From: JAHEJA01 sp965657215
Lineage (GTDB): Bacteria; Pseudomonadota; Alphaproteobacteria; Rhodobacterales; Rhodobacteraceae
Direction of reading: 5' to 3'
Assembly (NCBI GenBank): GCA_965657215.1
Contig: CBFHNR010000020.1
Location: 1-48,087 of the forward strand
Length of the DNA stretch: 48,087 nt
Part shown: positions 16,867 through 25,069 of the stretch, one piece after another
How positions within the stretch are numbered: the first letter of the stretch is position 1
Layout of the letters: each line of letters opens with the position of its first letter
Position numbers and translations under genes: made by a program
The notes under the pieces: model-generated
Databases searched by the model: none
Told to the model about the DNA's origin: nothing
Seen by the model: the letters and a program-made list of their open reading frames with translations, nothing else

Positions 16867-17439
16867 ATGCCTGAACGAAATCAAGCCGCCCTCGATTTTC
16901 TTTTAACCCGCAGGTCGCGTCCTGCCAAAACGATGACAGGACCGGCCCCGACTGCGGATCAGTTAAAAGAGCTTCTTCAAGCCGCAGCACGCACCCCAGA
17001 TCATGGCAAGCTAGAGCCATGGCGGTTTATCGTTCTTTCACGTCCCAAGCTCGACCAATTGGCCCAACTTGTTGATGCACGCGCCGAGGTGCTTGGATAT
17101 GATGCCGACAAAACTGCCAAAGGACGGCGGCAATTTGAGGATGGGCAAATCTGTGTTGCCGTCATCGAGGTTCAAAAGCCGTCTGAGAAAATCCCAGCGA
17201 TTGAGCAAACCTATTCCGCAGGGGCCGCGTGTTTGGCGTTGTTGAATGCAGGGTTGGCTGCGGGTTGGGGTGCCAATTGGCTATCTGGCTGGCCATCCCA
17301 TGATCGCGGTTTTGTTGAGGACGGACTGGGGTTGAGCCCACATGAAAGCGTCGCGGGCTTTGTCTATTTCGGAACTGAAACATCCGCGCCACCAGAACGT
17401 CCTCGACCCAATTTGGATGAGATCGTCACGTGGCTTTGA
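16867..17439 (+). CDS. nitroreductase-family FMN oxidoreductase
   Basis: The 190-residue protein has the nitroreductase fold: the FMN-phosphate motif LLTRRSRPAKTM at about 12-23, AARTPDHGKLEPWRFIVL at about 40-57, and the C-terminal GLSPHESVAGFVYFG. It is closest in style to the small YdjA-like subgroup. It should use NAD(P)H to reduce an unknown substrate in the cytoplasm. Its last 10 bases overlap the next gene's start, so the two are probably cotranscribed. Confidence 0.88.
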   Translation: MPERNQAALDFLLTRRSRPAKTMTGPAPTADQLKELLQAAARTPDHGKLEPWRFIVLSRPKLDQLAQLVDARAEVLGYDADKTAKGRRQFEDGQICVAVIEVQKPSEKIPAIEQTYSAGAACLALLNAGLAAGWGANWLSGWPSHDRGFVEDGLGLSPHESVAGFVYFGTETSAPPERPRPNLDEIVTWL

Positions 17440-18161
17440 CACTGGTCTTTAGTTCCTTTTCCAAGGCAGTCTCCCAAGCCTTGGACCCCGCATTTAGAGC
17501 GGTCTTGCTCAAAGGCATCGCTTTGGCGATTGGCTTTCTGGTATTGGTCTTTCTCACCATAGGGCAATTGGCGAATTGGTTTTTTGCAGGGACGATTTCA
17601 ATCCCGTTTATCGGGGATTTTGAAACATCCGCCGCCATTAGCATTGCCTCTATTTTTATGTCTCTGGTGTTGTCCGTGTTCTTGATGGTGCCTGTCGCCT
17701 CACTGATGTCATCGTTTTTCATCGATGATGTGGCAAAAGCGGTAGAAACAAAACATTACCCGCATTTGACCGAGGCAACGCCAACGTCGTTTTCGCAATC
17801 CTTAAAGGATACCGCAAATTTCTTAGGATTGATCATCGCTGCGAATATGTTCGCTTTGATTTTGTATCTACTCTTTGCGCCCTTTGCGCCGCTGATCTTT
17901 TGGTCGGTGAACGGGTATCTATTGGGACGCGAGTATTTTCAGCTCGTGGCCGCGCGACGTATTGGGCGCGCAGATGCCAAACGTCTTTGGCGTAAACATA
18001 TTGGGACGCTTTGGATCGCAGGTATTTGCATGGCGGCACCCTTGTCGATACCGCTTGCAAACTTGTTCGTCCCTATCCTAGCGGCAGCGACGTTTACACA
18101 TCTCTTTCACGGTCTTACTTCGGTCCCATACGCTGGAACCAATCTAGATCACGAACGGTAA
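17430..18161 (+). CDS. EI24/CysZ-like integral membrane protein
   Basis: The 243-residue protein has about four or five membrane segments (near 27-55, 70-92, 135-165 and 195-225) and the EI24 family feature of a soluble helix pair between segments (FFIDDVAKAVETKHYP). Bacterial CysZ is a sulfate channel of this family. The family link is fairly clear, the sulfate role is not. It starts at the GTG at 17430 inside the nitroreductase gene. Its 3' end overlaps the opposing DUF1467 gene by 47 bases. Confidence 0.82.
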   Translation: MALTLVFSSFSKAVSQALDPAFRAVLLKGIALAIGFLVLVFLTIGQLANWFFAGTISIPFIGDFETSAAISIASIFMSLVLSVFLMVPVASLMSSFFIDDVAKAVETKHYPHLTEATPTSFSQSLKDTANFLGLIIAANMFALILYLLFAPFAPLIFWSVNGYLLGREYFQLVAARRIGRADAKRLWRKHIGTLWIAGICMAAPLSIPLANLFVPILAAATFTHLFHGLTSVPYAGTNLDHER

Positions 18162-18387
18162 TCGCGCCGGTTAGAATAACGCTTGCGATGATGATCCAAA
18201 GAACCGCAGAAATCCCTGTGGTGATCCATGCTTTTTTCTTGAGGTTATGCACCTCTGGGGATCCTGCATGCGTTCCAGGGACAACTTCTCCGATGTCGCC
18301 TTGCGTGGTGAGGCGAATTGGGATCACGCAGAGAAACGTCATGAACCAAATAACCGCAAATAAAACAATGCCAGATGTAATACCCAT
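18115..18387 (-). CDS. DUF1467 family membrane protein
   Basis: The 90-residue protein has two membrane helices (about 5-24 and 56-76) joined by a short loop with VPGTHAGSPEVHN, the conserved pattern of DUF1467. The family is almost confined to alphaproteobacteria and its role is unknown. It lies 22 bases downstream of the methylmalonyl-CoA epimerase gene on the same strand, a usual pairing in roseobacters, and probably shares its transcript. The 3' end overlaps the convergent EI24 gene. Confidence 0.88.
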   Translation of the reverse strand: MGITSGIVLFAVIWFMTFLCVIPIRLTTQGDIGEVVPGTHAGSPEVHNLKKKAWITTGISAVLWIIIASVILTGAITVRDLDWFQRMGPK

Positions 18388-18409
18388 AACGTTTCCTTTT
18401 TTCGCTAAG

Positions 18410-18814
18410 TTATACTTGTTCTAGTTCAACTAAGCAGCCGTTAAAGTCTTTGGGGTGCAAAAACAAGACAGGCTTGCCATGCGCTCCGATTTTCGGCTCT
18501 CCTGTCCCAAGGACGCGGGCACCGTTTTTAATCAGCTGATCACGCGCTTTTAGGATATCGTCCACTTCGTAACAAATGTGATGGATGCCGCCTGCGGGGT
18601 TTTTGTCCAAGAACCCTTGGATGGGGCTATTTTCACCAAGTGGATAGAGCAATTCAATTTTTGTGTTCGGCAGTTCGATAAAAACAACTGTGACACCGTG
18701 ATCTGGTTCATCTTGGGGGGCGCCAACATTGGCCCCAAGCGTGGTGCGATATTGCTCAGAAGCTGCCTCAAGGTCTGGAACAGCGATTGCAACGTGATTT
18801 AAGCGGCCGATCAT
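18410..18814 (-). CDS. mce: methylmalonyl-CoA epimerase
   Basis: The 134-residue VOC-fold enzyme interconverts the S and R forms of methylmalonyl-CoA in propionate breakdown. IGRLNHVAIAVPDLEAA with a metal-binding histidine opens the protein, GGIHHICYEVDDI supplies the second site, and the C-terminal DFNGCLVELEQ gives the glutamate ligand. Length fits. The start was set at the ATG at 18814, with AAGGAG upstream; an upstream in-frame extension to 18862 has no similarity. The mutase genes are not in the window. Confidence 0.93.
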   Translation of the reverse strand: MIGRLNHVAIAVPDLEAASEQYRTTLGANVGAPQDEPDHGVTVVFIELPNTKIELLYPLGENSPIQGFLDKNPAGGIHHICYEVDDILKARDQLIKNGARVLGTGEPKIGAHGKPVLFLHPKDFNGCLVELEQV

Positions 18815-18950
18815 GGGTAGTCTCCTTTGTTTTGCAAGATATGCGATGTTTGCGAGATCCAAACAAGAGAACGCAAAGCCGCACCCTGCAAGTTAACCAA
18901 ATGTTAGCCATCCTTTTCCAAAGTATCTAGGTGATTCAAGGGACATCATC

Positions 18951-19613
18951 ATGAACACTTTGGAAGACATTACAAAAGGGGCCGCCTCCAGAAAACGTCC
19001 TATGATCGGCCTGACAATTTTGGTTGTTGAGGATAGCCGCTTTGCCTGTGAAGCGTTGCGGATTATCTGTTTGCGCTCTGGCGCGCGGATTAGGCGGGCG
19101 GATTGCCTTGGCTCAGCGCGGCGACATTTGACCACCTATCGTCCAAACGTGATGATTGTGGACATTGGATTACCAGATGGCTCAGGCATTGATTTGATCC
19201 GTGAGGTCAAACAAAGCTTTGATATCCCGCCCATAATCCTCGCAACCAGTGGGGATGAGTTGAACTATAAATCGGCTCTTAGGGCGGGGGCGAGCGGATT
19301 TTTAGCGAAACCATTAGAGTCAATTCATGACTTTCAATCTATGGTTCTGCGCCATTTTCCGGGGCGACCTGCTTTGCAATCGGTTCAGGACATAGGCGAT
19401 CCTGTTGAACCCGATGAGCTGGCCTATCGAGATGATCTCTGTCACGCGCAGATTTTGCTTCAGGATGGAATGACGCCCTATGTGTCCACCTTTATCCATA
19501 GCATTGCGACCTCAGCCAAGGATCACGCTTTGCTCTCAGCATTGAGTGCGAATGATGCCCATAAATTGGATCAAACGCTCACATCAGCGATTGACTCTAT
19601 TACTCCATTTTAG
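18951..19613 (+). CDS. response regulator, receiver domain with unassigned C-terminal helical segment
   Basis: The 220-residue protein has a CheY-like receiver at about 20-140: acidic pair E27-D28, phosphoacceptor D71, T99 or S100 in LATSGD, and K120 in FLAKP. The last 75 residues have no recognised output domain. They are predicted helical and polar (HAQILLQDGMTPYVSTFIHS, SALSANDAHKLDQTLTSAID); they could be a degenerate HPt-like bundle or a docking segment. No histidine kinase gene is adjacent. The start ATG follows CAAGGGACATCATC. The 3' end overlaps the convergent GNAT gene by 14 bases. Confidence 0.85.
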   Translation: MNTLEDITKGAASRKRPMIGLTILVVEDSRFACEALRIICLRSGARIRRADCLGSARRHLTTYRPNVMIVDIGLPDGSGIDLIREVKQSFDIPPIILATSGDELNYKSALRAGASGFLAKPLESIHDFQSMVLRHFPGRPALQSVQDIGDPVEPDELAYRDDLCHAQILLQDGMTPYVSTFIHSIATSAKDHALLSALSANDAHKLDQTLTSAIDSITPF

Positions 19614-20325
19614 ACGTTAGGGCGGGATCACTGGCAACACGAACAAGGCTCGTTAAATTCCCGAGGCGTTCCTTTTGACCGCCGGAAACGTCAAAATTCG
19701 ATGGGCTGAGCCAAGAAGTAAAGGCTTCTTTCAAGGCGGGCCACTCGCTGTCAATCATGGCGAACCAAGCTGTATCCCGATTGCGCCCTTTGACCACAGC
19801 GGCTTGGCGAAAAACACCCTCGTAGCTAAATCCAAAACGCTCGGCTGCACGACGAGAGGCCATGTTCAACGCATTACATTTCCACTCATACCGGCGATAT
19901 CCGTTGTCAAAAGCCCATTGCATCAGAAGGAACATCGCCTCAGTGGCGGCCCTGCTCCGTTGTAAAGCGGGGGAAAAATTAATGTGCCCAACTTCGATTG
20001 TTCCCATATCCGGGGCGATCCGCAGATAGGAACAGACCCCGAGGTATTTGCCGCTCGCGTGATCTTTGAGCGCGAAAAACCACGGGTCCGTCTGTGCAGC
20101 GACCTCTGTGGTCCATTTATAATACTGGGCTGACGAGTGAAACGGACCATAGGGCATATAGGCCCAATTCTGATCCGCATCCTTGAAGGCTTCAAACAGC
20201 TTAGCCGCATGTAGGTCAGGTCGCAGCCGTTCAAGCGTGACATATGTCCCACTCAATTCAGTTGGTAAGGCGGATGTCGCCCCCGACCAATTTGTCACCA
20301 CATCACCAAGGTTTTCCATCGTCAT
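19600..20325 (-). CDS. GNAT-family N-acetyltransferase (RimJ/RimL type)
   Basis: The 241-residue enzyme has the GNAT_3-type fold: TYVTLERLRPDLHAAKLFEA at the start, GTIEVGHINFSPALQRSRAATEAMFLLMQWAFD in the acetyl-CoA region, and NALNMASRRAAERFGFSYEGVFRQA, which is the most diagnostic phrase. It resembles the common 200-residue-plus GNAT proteins of unknown substrate. The start is uncertain: the ATG at 20325 (with another at 20319) lies 37 bases past the stop of the upstream LuxR-type gene, while a start at 20409 would overlap that gene. Possibly cotranscribed with it. Confidence 0.85.
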   Translation of the reverse strand: MTMENLGDVVTNWSGATSALPTELSGTYVTLERLRPDLHAAKLFEAFKDADQNWAYMPYGPFHSSAQYYKWTTEVAAQTDPWFFALKDHASGKYLGVCSYLRIAPDMGTIEVGHINFSPALQRSRAATEAMFLLMQWAFDNGYRRYEWKCNALNMASRRAAERFGFSYEGVFRQAAVVKGRNRDTAWFAMIDSEWPALKEAFTSWLSPSNFDVSGGQKERLGNLTSLVRVASDPALTSKME

Positions 20326-20362
20326 CCCTGCATCCAACTCTACGCGACAGCCCTGAAAAGCG

Positions 20363-21136
20363 TCACGATTTAGGGTTTGAGGGCGTATCCCACACCCATT
20401 CAATTGCATAAGAATGGTACACTTTGGGATCAGGTATATCTAGGTATAAACTATTTCCAGACCTCTTTAGCTTGAGGCTCGTATCGCCTGTCAGCCGCCC
20501 TTGATGCATTGTGACCACTTTCGCAGCTTTGGGGACCAATTTATCCTCGAAGGTCACCCGAATGGAGGCAAATGCAGTGGGACGGAAAATATTGAGAAGT
20601 TGAAATTCAGTCTCTTTCAAATAGGCATCGCGTGTCTTCAGGACCAAGGATCGCGTGTATTTCCCCCCTTTTTTAATAGGCTTCTCAAAAACAAACTCAT
20701 ACCAATTCCGATTATCCAGACGTGTCGTTTCCTTGACGGGTCGGCCATACATTTCCGCTGAAATAATTTCACCCGCGTCGACGCCACAGGCAAAAATGGT
20801 TGATTTCACTTCCCCATAAACAACATCAACTTCAGCTCTTAAAATCTTGGTGGCATGTCTGCGATCCGCAGCAATGATCAACTCAGATGTCAGGCTGCGG
20901 TTAAATTCGTGACCATCATTATAATCCGTAATGTAAAATTCATTGAATTGCTGAAGATCAACAAACCCTTCGCGCAGGGTTGAAACCCCAAATTTTTGCA
21001 AAATACTGCGGACATGGGCTTTAACCGTTTCCTCAGAGATGGACAGTTGCTCTGCAATTTCCTTTCTGGTTGCCCCCTCAACCAAAAGAGGGACAAGCAT
21101 CATTTCACGTTTTGTCAGTTCCGGAGGACGATGCAT
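20363..21136 (-). CDS. LuxR-type HTH regulator with C-terminal beta-rich domain (copy 1)
   Basis: The 257-residue protein starts directly with a LuxR/GerE HTH (about 5-62: LTKREMMLVPLLVEGATRKE, ISEETVKAHVRSILQKFGV). A 190-residue segment of alternating hydrophobic strands follows and ends in YHSYAIEWVWD. No receiver or autoinducer-binding domain is present, and the HTH sits at the N-terminus, the reverse of most LuxR regulators. The C-terminal part is not a domain I can name. The gene at 45483-46229 has the same plan and a similar HTH and ending. No good Shine-Dalgarno precedes the ATG at 21136. It could be a one-component sensor whose beta domain binds a ligand or partner. Confidence 0.75.
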   Translation of the reverse strand: MHRPPELTKREMMLVPLLVEGATRKEIAEQLSISEETVKAHVRSILQKFGVSTLREGFVDLQQFNEFYITDYNDGHEFNRSLTSELIIAADRRHATKILRAEVDVVYGEVKSTIFACGVDAGEIISAEMYGRPVKETTRLDNRNWYEFVFEKPIKKGGKYTRSLVLKTRDAYLKETEFQLLNIFRPTAFASIRVTFEDKLVPKAAKVVTMHQGRLTGDTSLKLKRSGNSLYLDIPDPKVYHSYAIEWVWDTPSNPKS

Positions 21137-21241
21137 GCTACGACCAAATACTCACTAAAGTTAGATAACTTACCAGCTACATCTATATTTCGTAGAGGGT
21201 ATTTCTACCAAAATGAATATTTGATCATATCGAAGGAGTAT

Positions 21242-21271
21242 AAAAAAGCCTCACCCGTTAGGGTAAGGCTT
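21242..21271 (-). terminator. rho-independent terminator of aspS
   Basis: On the minus strand AAGCCTTACCC, loop TAAC, GGGTGAGGCTT then TTTT: an 11-bp stem with one mismatch and a T-run, 25 bases after the aspS stop. Confidence 0.85.
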
Positions 21272-21295
21272 AAATTTTAGGCAATTTTGTGGGTT

Positions 21296-23071
21296 TTAGT
21301 CTTGTGGAATAACCCGCAAACCCAGTTCCATCAACTGATCCGCCATCGGTTCATTCGGGGCATCCATCATCAAATCTTCTGCGCGTTGGTTCATCGGGAA
21401 CATGATCACTTCGCGAATGTTGGCCTCTTCTGCCAACAACATCACGATGCGATCGATGCCAGCCGCACAGCCGCCGTGAGGAGGTGCGCCGTATTGGAAG
21501 GCATTGACCATGCCGCCAAAGCGTTTGCGCACTTCGGATTCTGGGTAGCCTGCGATTTCAAAGGCTTTGAACATGATCTCTGGTTTATGGTTCCGAATGG
21601 CACCAGACACCAATTCATATCCGTTACAGGCCAAGTCATATTGATAGCCCAACACTTTGAGGGGATCATCCATCAACGCATCCATGCCACCTTGAGGCAT
21701 CGAGAACGGGTTATGTTCGAAATCAATTTTGCCTGTTTCTTCGTCTTGTTCATAGATTGGGAAATCAACGATCCAAGCAAAGGCAAAGCGGTCTTTGTCA
21801 GTGAGGCCAAGCTCTTCGCCGATGACATTACGCGCACGTCCTGCGACAGCTTCGAATTGCTTGGGTTTCCCACCCAAGAAAAACGCCGCATCGCCAACAC
21901 CTAGGCCAAGCTGTTGACGAATGGCTTCTGTGCGCTCTGGCCCAATGTTTTTCGCCAACGGTCCAGCCGCTTCCATACCGTCCGCACCTTCACGCCAGAA
22001 GATATAGCCCATACCTGGCAAGCCTTCTTTTTGGGCGAATGCGTTCATACGATCACAGAATTTGCGGCTGCCGCCTGTTGGGGCGGGAATGGCGCGAATT
22101 TCTGTGCCCTCTTGTTCCAAAAGCTTGGCAAAGATGGCAAAGCCTGACCCACGGAAATGATCAGAGACAATCTGCATTTTGATTGGGTTACGAAGGTCCG
22201 GTTTGTCCGACCCGTACCACAAGGCTGCATCCCGATAGGAAATCTGTTCCCAGTCTTGGTCAACTTTTTTACCGCCACCGAATTCTTCGAAAATACCCGT
22301 CAAAACAGGCTGGATCGTGTCAAACACGTCTTGCTGTGTGACAAATGACATCTCCATGTCCAACTGATAGAAATCTGTTGGGCTGCGATCTGCGCGCGGG
22401 TCTTCGTCGCGGAAACATGGCGCGATTTGGAAATATTTGTCAAAACCCGATACCATGATCAGCTGTTTAAACTGCTGTGGTGCTTGGGGAAGAGCGTAGA
22501 ATTTACCTGGGTGCAAACGGGAAGGCACCAAGAAATCGCGCGCGCCCTCTGGTGAGGATGCCGTGATAATCGGCGTTTGATATTCGCGGAATTCTTTGTC
22601 CCACATGCGGCGACGGATCGAGGCAACCACATCTGAGCGTAGCTTCATGTTGTTTTGAAGCTTTTCACGGCGCAAATCGAGGTAACGATAACGAAGGCGC
22701 GTTTCTTCGGGGTATTCTTGTTCCCCGAACACCATCAAAGGAAGCTCTTCTGATTTGCCCAAAACTTCGATGTCTTGGATGAACACTTCGACTTCGCCCG
22801 TTGGAATTTTGGAATTCACAAGGCTTTCGTCGCGCGCCAACACTTTGCCATCAATACGGATACACCATTCAGAGCGCACTTTTTCGATTTCGGCGAAAAC
22901 GGGGCTATCCGGGTCAGCCATAACTTGGGTCATGCCATAGTGATCGCGCAAGTCGATAAACAATAGGCCGCCGTGGTCACGGACACGGTGGACCCAACCT
23001 GACAGACGAACAGTATCGCCAACGTTTGATTTGTTTAGTTCTGCGCATGTGTGGCTGCGGTAGGTGTGCAT
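21296..23071 (-). CDS. aspS: aspartyl-tRNA synthetase
   Basis: The 591-residue class IIb synthetase has an N-terminal OB-fold anticodon domain (VRLSGWVHRVRDHGG), class II motif 2 (FRDEDPRADRSPTDFYQLDMEM around residue 215), a bacterial GAD insertion (about 290-410) and motif 3 (GIDRIVMLL near the end). It charges tRNA-Asp in the cytoplasm. The start was set at the ATG at 23071, which gives the usual opening MHTYRSHTCAEL; a GTG three codons upstream is in frame. A terminator follows the stop. Confidence 0.97.
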   Translation of the reverse strand: MHTYRSHTCAELNKSNVGDTVRLSGWVHRVRDHGGLLFIDLRDHYGMTQVMADPDSPVFAEIEKVRSEWCIRIDGKVLARDESLVNSKIPTGEVEVFIQDIEVLGKSEELPLMVFGEQEYPEETRLRYRYLDLRREKLQNNMKLRSDVVASIRRRMWDKEFREYQTPIITASSPEGARDFLVPSRLHPGKFYALPQAPQQFKQLIMVSGFDKYFQIAPCFRDEDPRADRSPTDFYQLDMEMSFVTQQDVFDTIQPVLTGIFEEFGGGKKVDQDWEQISYRDAALWYGSDKPDLRNPIKMQIVSDHFRGSGFAIFAKLLEQEGTEIRAIPAPTGGSRKFCDRMNAFAQKEGLPGMGYIFWREGADGMEAAGPLAKNIGPERTEAIRQQLGLGVGDAAFFLGGKPKQFEAVAGRARNVIGEELGLTDKDRFAFAWIVDFPIYEQDEETGKIDFEHNPFSMPQGGMDALMDDPLKVLGYQYDLACNGYELVSGAIRNHKPEIMFKAFEIAGYPESEVRKRFGGMVNAFQYGAPPHGGCAAGIDRIVMLLAEEANIREVIMFPMNQRAEDLMMDAPNEPMADQLMELGLRVIPQD

Positions 23072-23141
23072 AGGTGTCACCCTTTTTTACATATGAATTT
23101 CGCTTGGAGCCGATACACAAGTTTGCGACCCAGATGTCAAG

Positions 23142-23789
23142 TCATGGCCCAACAAGATTGGCTTTAATCTCGCCTCTCAGGGCATTTCCGACGCGAATTT
23201 CGCGGGCTGTGTGTAATTCGTCCTTGTGAACGGAGGCGACGCGGACCTCGCCTGCCTTGATCTTGCGTTGGCGCAGGATCCCCGGCAAGCATCCATCTGA
23301 GAGGGGCGGCGTCACCCAATCCCCCTGTTCGAGGTGGACAAAGACATTGGTGATCGTGCCTTCGCAAAGATGACCCTTTTCATTCACATACAAAAGCTCA
23401 TCAATCCCATCGGGTAAATTCGCCCGATCCGTATCATAGCGATGGCGATTGGTTGATTTATGTTTGAGCCAGACATCTGACGAGGCCAAAACATGATCCG
23501 CCATGGCAAGGCGCCAGTGCGCAGCCGTTGGACCAAGTGGCGCCTTGGTCAATTCAAATCCCCCATCACGGCCAAGGGTCAAGCGACACCGAAGGTCCGC
23601 CTCTGCGGAAAGGTCAGAGCAAAGGGATATGGCAGCAGAGCGGTCAAAAGGGTAGCCAAAGGCCTTGGCGCTTTGACACATGCGGTTCAAGTGAAGGTCC
23701 AAATCAACGCACCCGTCCCCAACCCCATAGCGAAAGGTTTCAATTAGGCGGCAGTTTTCGGGAGCGATGTTGCAAAGCGGGCTTTCCAC
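23142..23789 (-). CDS. pabC: aminotransferase class IV, probable aminodeoxychorismate lyase
   Basis: The 215-residue PLP enzyme has fold type IV signs: RLIETFRYG at the start, the PLP lysine in WLKHKSTNRHRYD, and CEGTITNVFVHLEQGDWVTPPLSDGCLPGILR near the end. Its gene overlaps the end of pabB by 46 bases, so the two are cotranscribed. Together they would convert chorismate to 4-aminobenzoate for folate. It is shorter than E. coli PabC (about 270) but normal for this clade. The assignment rests on both fold and the pabB neighbour. Confidence 0.88.
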   Translation of the reverse strand: MESPLCNIAPENCRLIETFRYGVGDGCVDLDLHLNRMCQSAKAFGYPFDRSAAISLCSDLSAEADLRCRLTLGRDGGFELTKAPLGPTAAHWRLAMADHVLASSDVWLKHKSTNRHRYDTDRANLPDGIDELLYVNEKGHLCEGTITNVFVHLEQGDWVTPPLSDGCLPGILRQRKIKAGEVRVASVHKDELHTAREIRVGNALRGEIKANLVGP

Positions 23790-24883
23790 AGGGCCTCCTC
23801 ATATTCTGATGCACTGGTGCTATCATAGACCACACCGCCACCCACATTCAAACGGGCCGTATCATTTTGGATAACCAAGGTCCGAATAGCGACATTGAAC
23901 TCTGATCGTCCATCCGGAGCCACCCACCCAATCGTGCCACAATAAATCCCGCGCGGCGATGTTTCCAAATCATGCAGGATTTCCATAGCGCGCACTTTTG
24001 GTGCCCCCGTTATCGACCCACATGGAAAGAGCGCGCGTAACGTATCGCCAAACCCGATGCCTGATTGCAATTGCCCCACAACAAGAGAGGTCATTTGATG
24101 CACGGTCGCATAGGTCTCTACAGAAAACAGCTCAGGAACCTTTACCGACCCGACGTTGCAAATTCGCGAAATGTCATTGCGCAGCAAATCCACAATCATC
24201 AGATTTTCTGCTTTGTTTTTTTCATCTTGCGTTAGAAATTCACGGTTTTTGCGGTCTTGGATCGGATCGATATGCCGCGGCTGCGTCCCTTTCATGGGGC
24301 GCGTTTCAATGCGGCCTTGTGGGTCTGTTCTAAAAAACAACTCAGGAGATCGACAGAGATAGGCCTGATCCGTCAGACCAAGTCCCGATAGATCAACAAA
24401 GGCCCCGTGTTTCACCGATTGAAGCTCAGCGAGGGTGTCAAACAAACCAAACGGGGACCCTTGAAAGGCGGCGATCATTTCAAAGGTAAGATTGGCCTGA
24501 TAAATGTCACCCGCAGCGATGTAGTCCAAAACCTGAGTGCAGGCCTGTGCATAGTCGTCCTGATCCCACTTGGCACTAAACTCGCCCAAGTCATGCGAAC
24601 CGCTGTGACGCTTGGGGTATGGTTGCGACTGAGGCCCATCATAGACACCAAAGCACAACAGCGGTTCGCGAAATCCGCCAAGACGATGCTTAAGGCGATC
24701 CTCGAAAGCATATCCCAATTCATAAGGGGCAAATCCCGCAACCCATTTTCCCTGACGCAAGGCCGCATCGATATTGGCCAAAGCCCTATCCACCTCTGAC
24801 GGATCAGTCGCCAGAATGACGTCACTGGGGCTATGAAACCAATGATTTTGACGATCGGGAGCTGTGTCAAAGCGAATCTGCAT
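23744..24883 (-). CDS. pabB: aminodeoxychorismate synthase component I
   Basis: The 379-residue chorismate-binding enzyme makes 4-amino-4-deoxychorismate in the cytoplasm. The catalytic domain shows GDIYQANLTFEM, ETRPMKGTQPRH (the lysine that attacks chorismate), NLMIVDLLRNDISRI and FPCGSITGAPKVRAMEI. It lacks the long N-terminal part of anthranilate synthase and matches the compact PabB form. The amidotransferase partner PabA is not in the window. pabC overlaps its end. It is divergent from carB across 186 bases. Confidence 0.92.
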   Translation of the reverse strand: MQIRFDTAPDRQNHWFHSPSDVILATDPSEVDRALANIDAALRQGKWVAGFAPYELGYAFEDRLKHRLGGFREPLLCFGVYDGPQSQPYPKRHSGSHDLGEFSAKWDQDDYAQACTQVLDYIAAGDIYQANLTFEMIAAFQGSPFGLFDTLAELQSVKHGAFVDLSGLGLTDQAYLCRSPELFFRTDPQGRIETRPMKGTQPRHIDPIQDRKNREFLTQDEKNKAENLMIVDLLRNDISRICNVGSVKVPELFSVETYATVHQMTSLVVGQLQSGIGFGDTLRALFPCGSITGAPKVRAMEILHDLETSPRGIYCGTIGWVAPDGRSEFNVAIRTLVIQNDTARLNVGGGVVYDSTSASEYEEALWKARFATSLPKTAA

Positions 24884-25069
24884 TCACGGACCTTTCATGT
24901 TCTCGCATAACATATGCTGTAATTCCGAAACCGACAGTCCGAACACGTCTATTTTTATAATTTTTCCGATAAGACTTGAACCTGAGGCCACGATGTCTAT
25001 AACCCACAACAATTTGCGCGCCACAGAATCTTTGGCGCCTTTACTGCTGCCATATTCAGAGGTCCGACC

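Noticed and set aside
21287..21904. Open frame of 205 codons opposite aspS
   Set aside because: It lies antisense to the conserved catalytic region of AspRS and has no ribosome binding site or recognisable motif.
24884..25069. A riboswitch or attenuator upstream of carB
   Set aside because: No stable stem with a T-run or recognisable riboswitch core could be found in these 186 bases.
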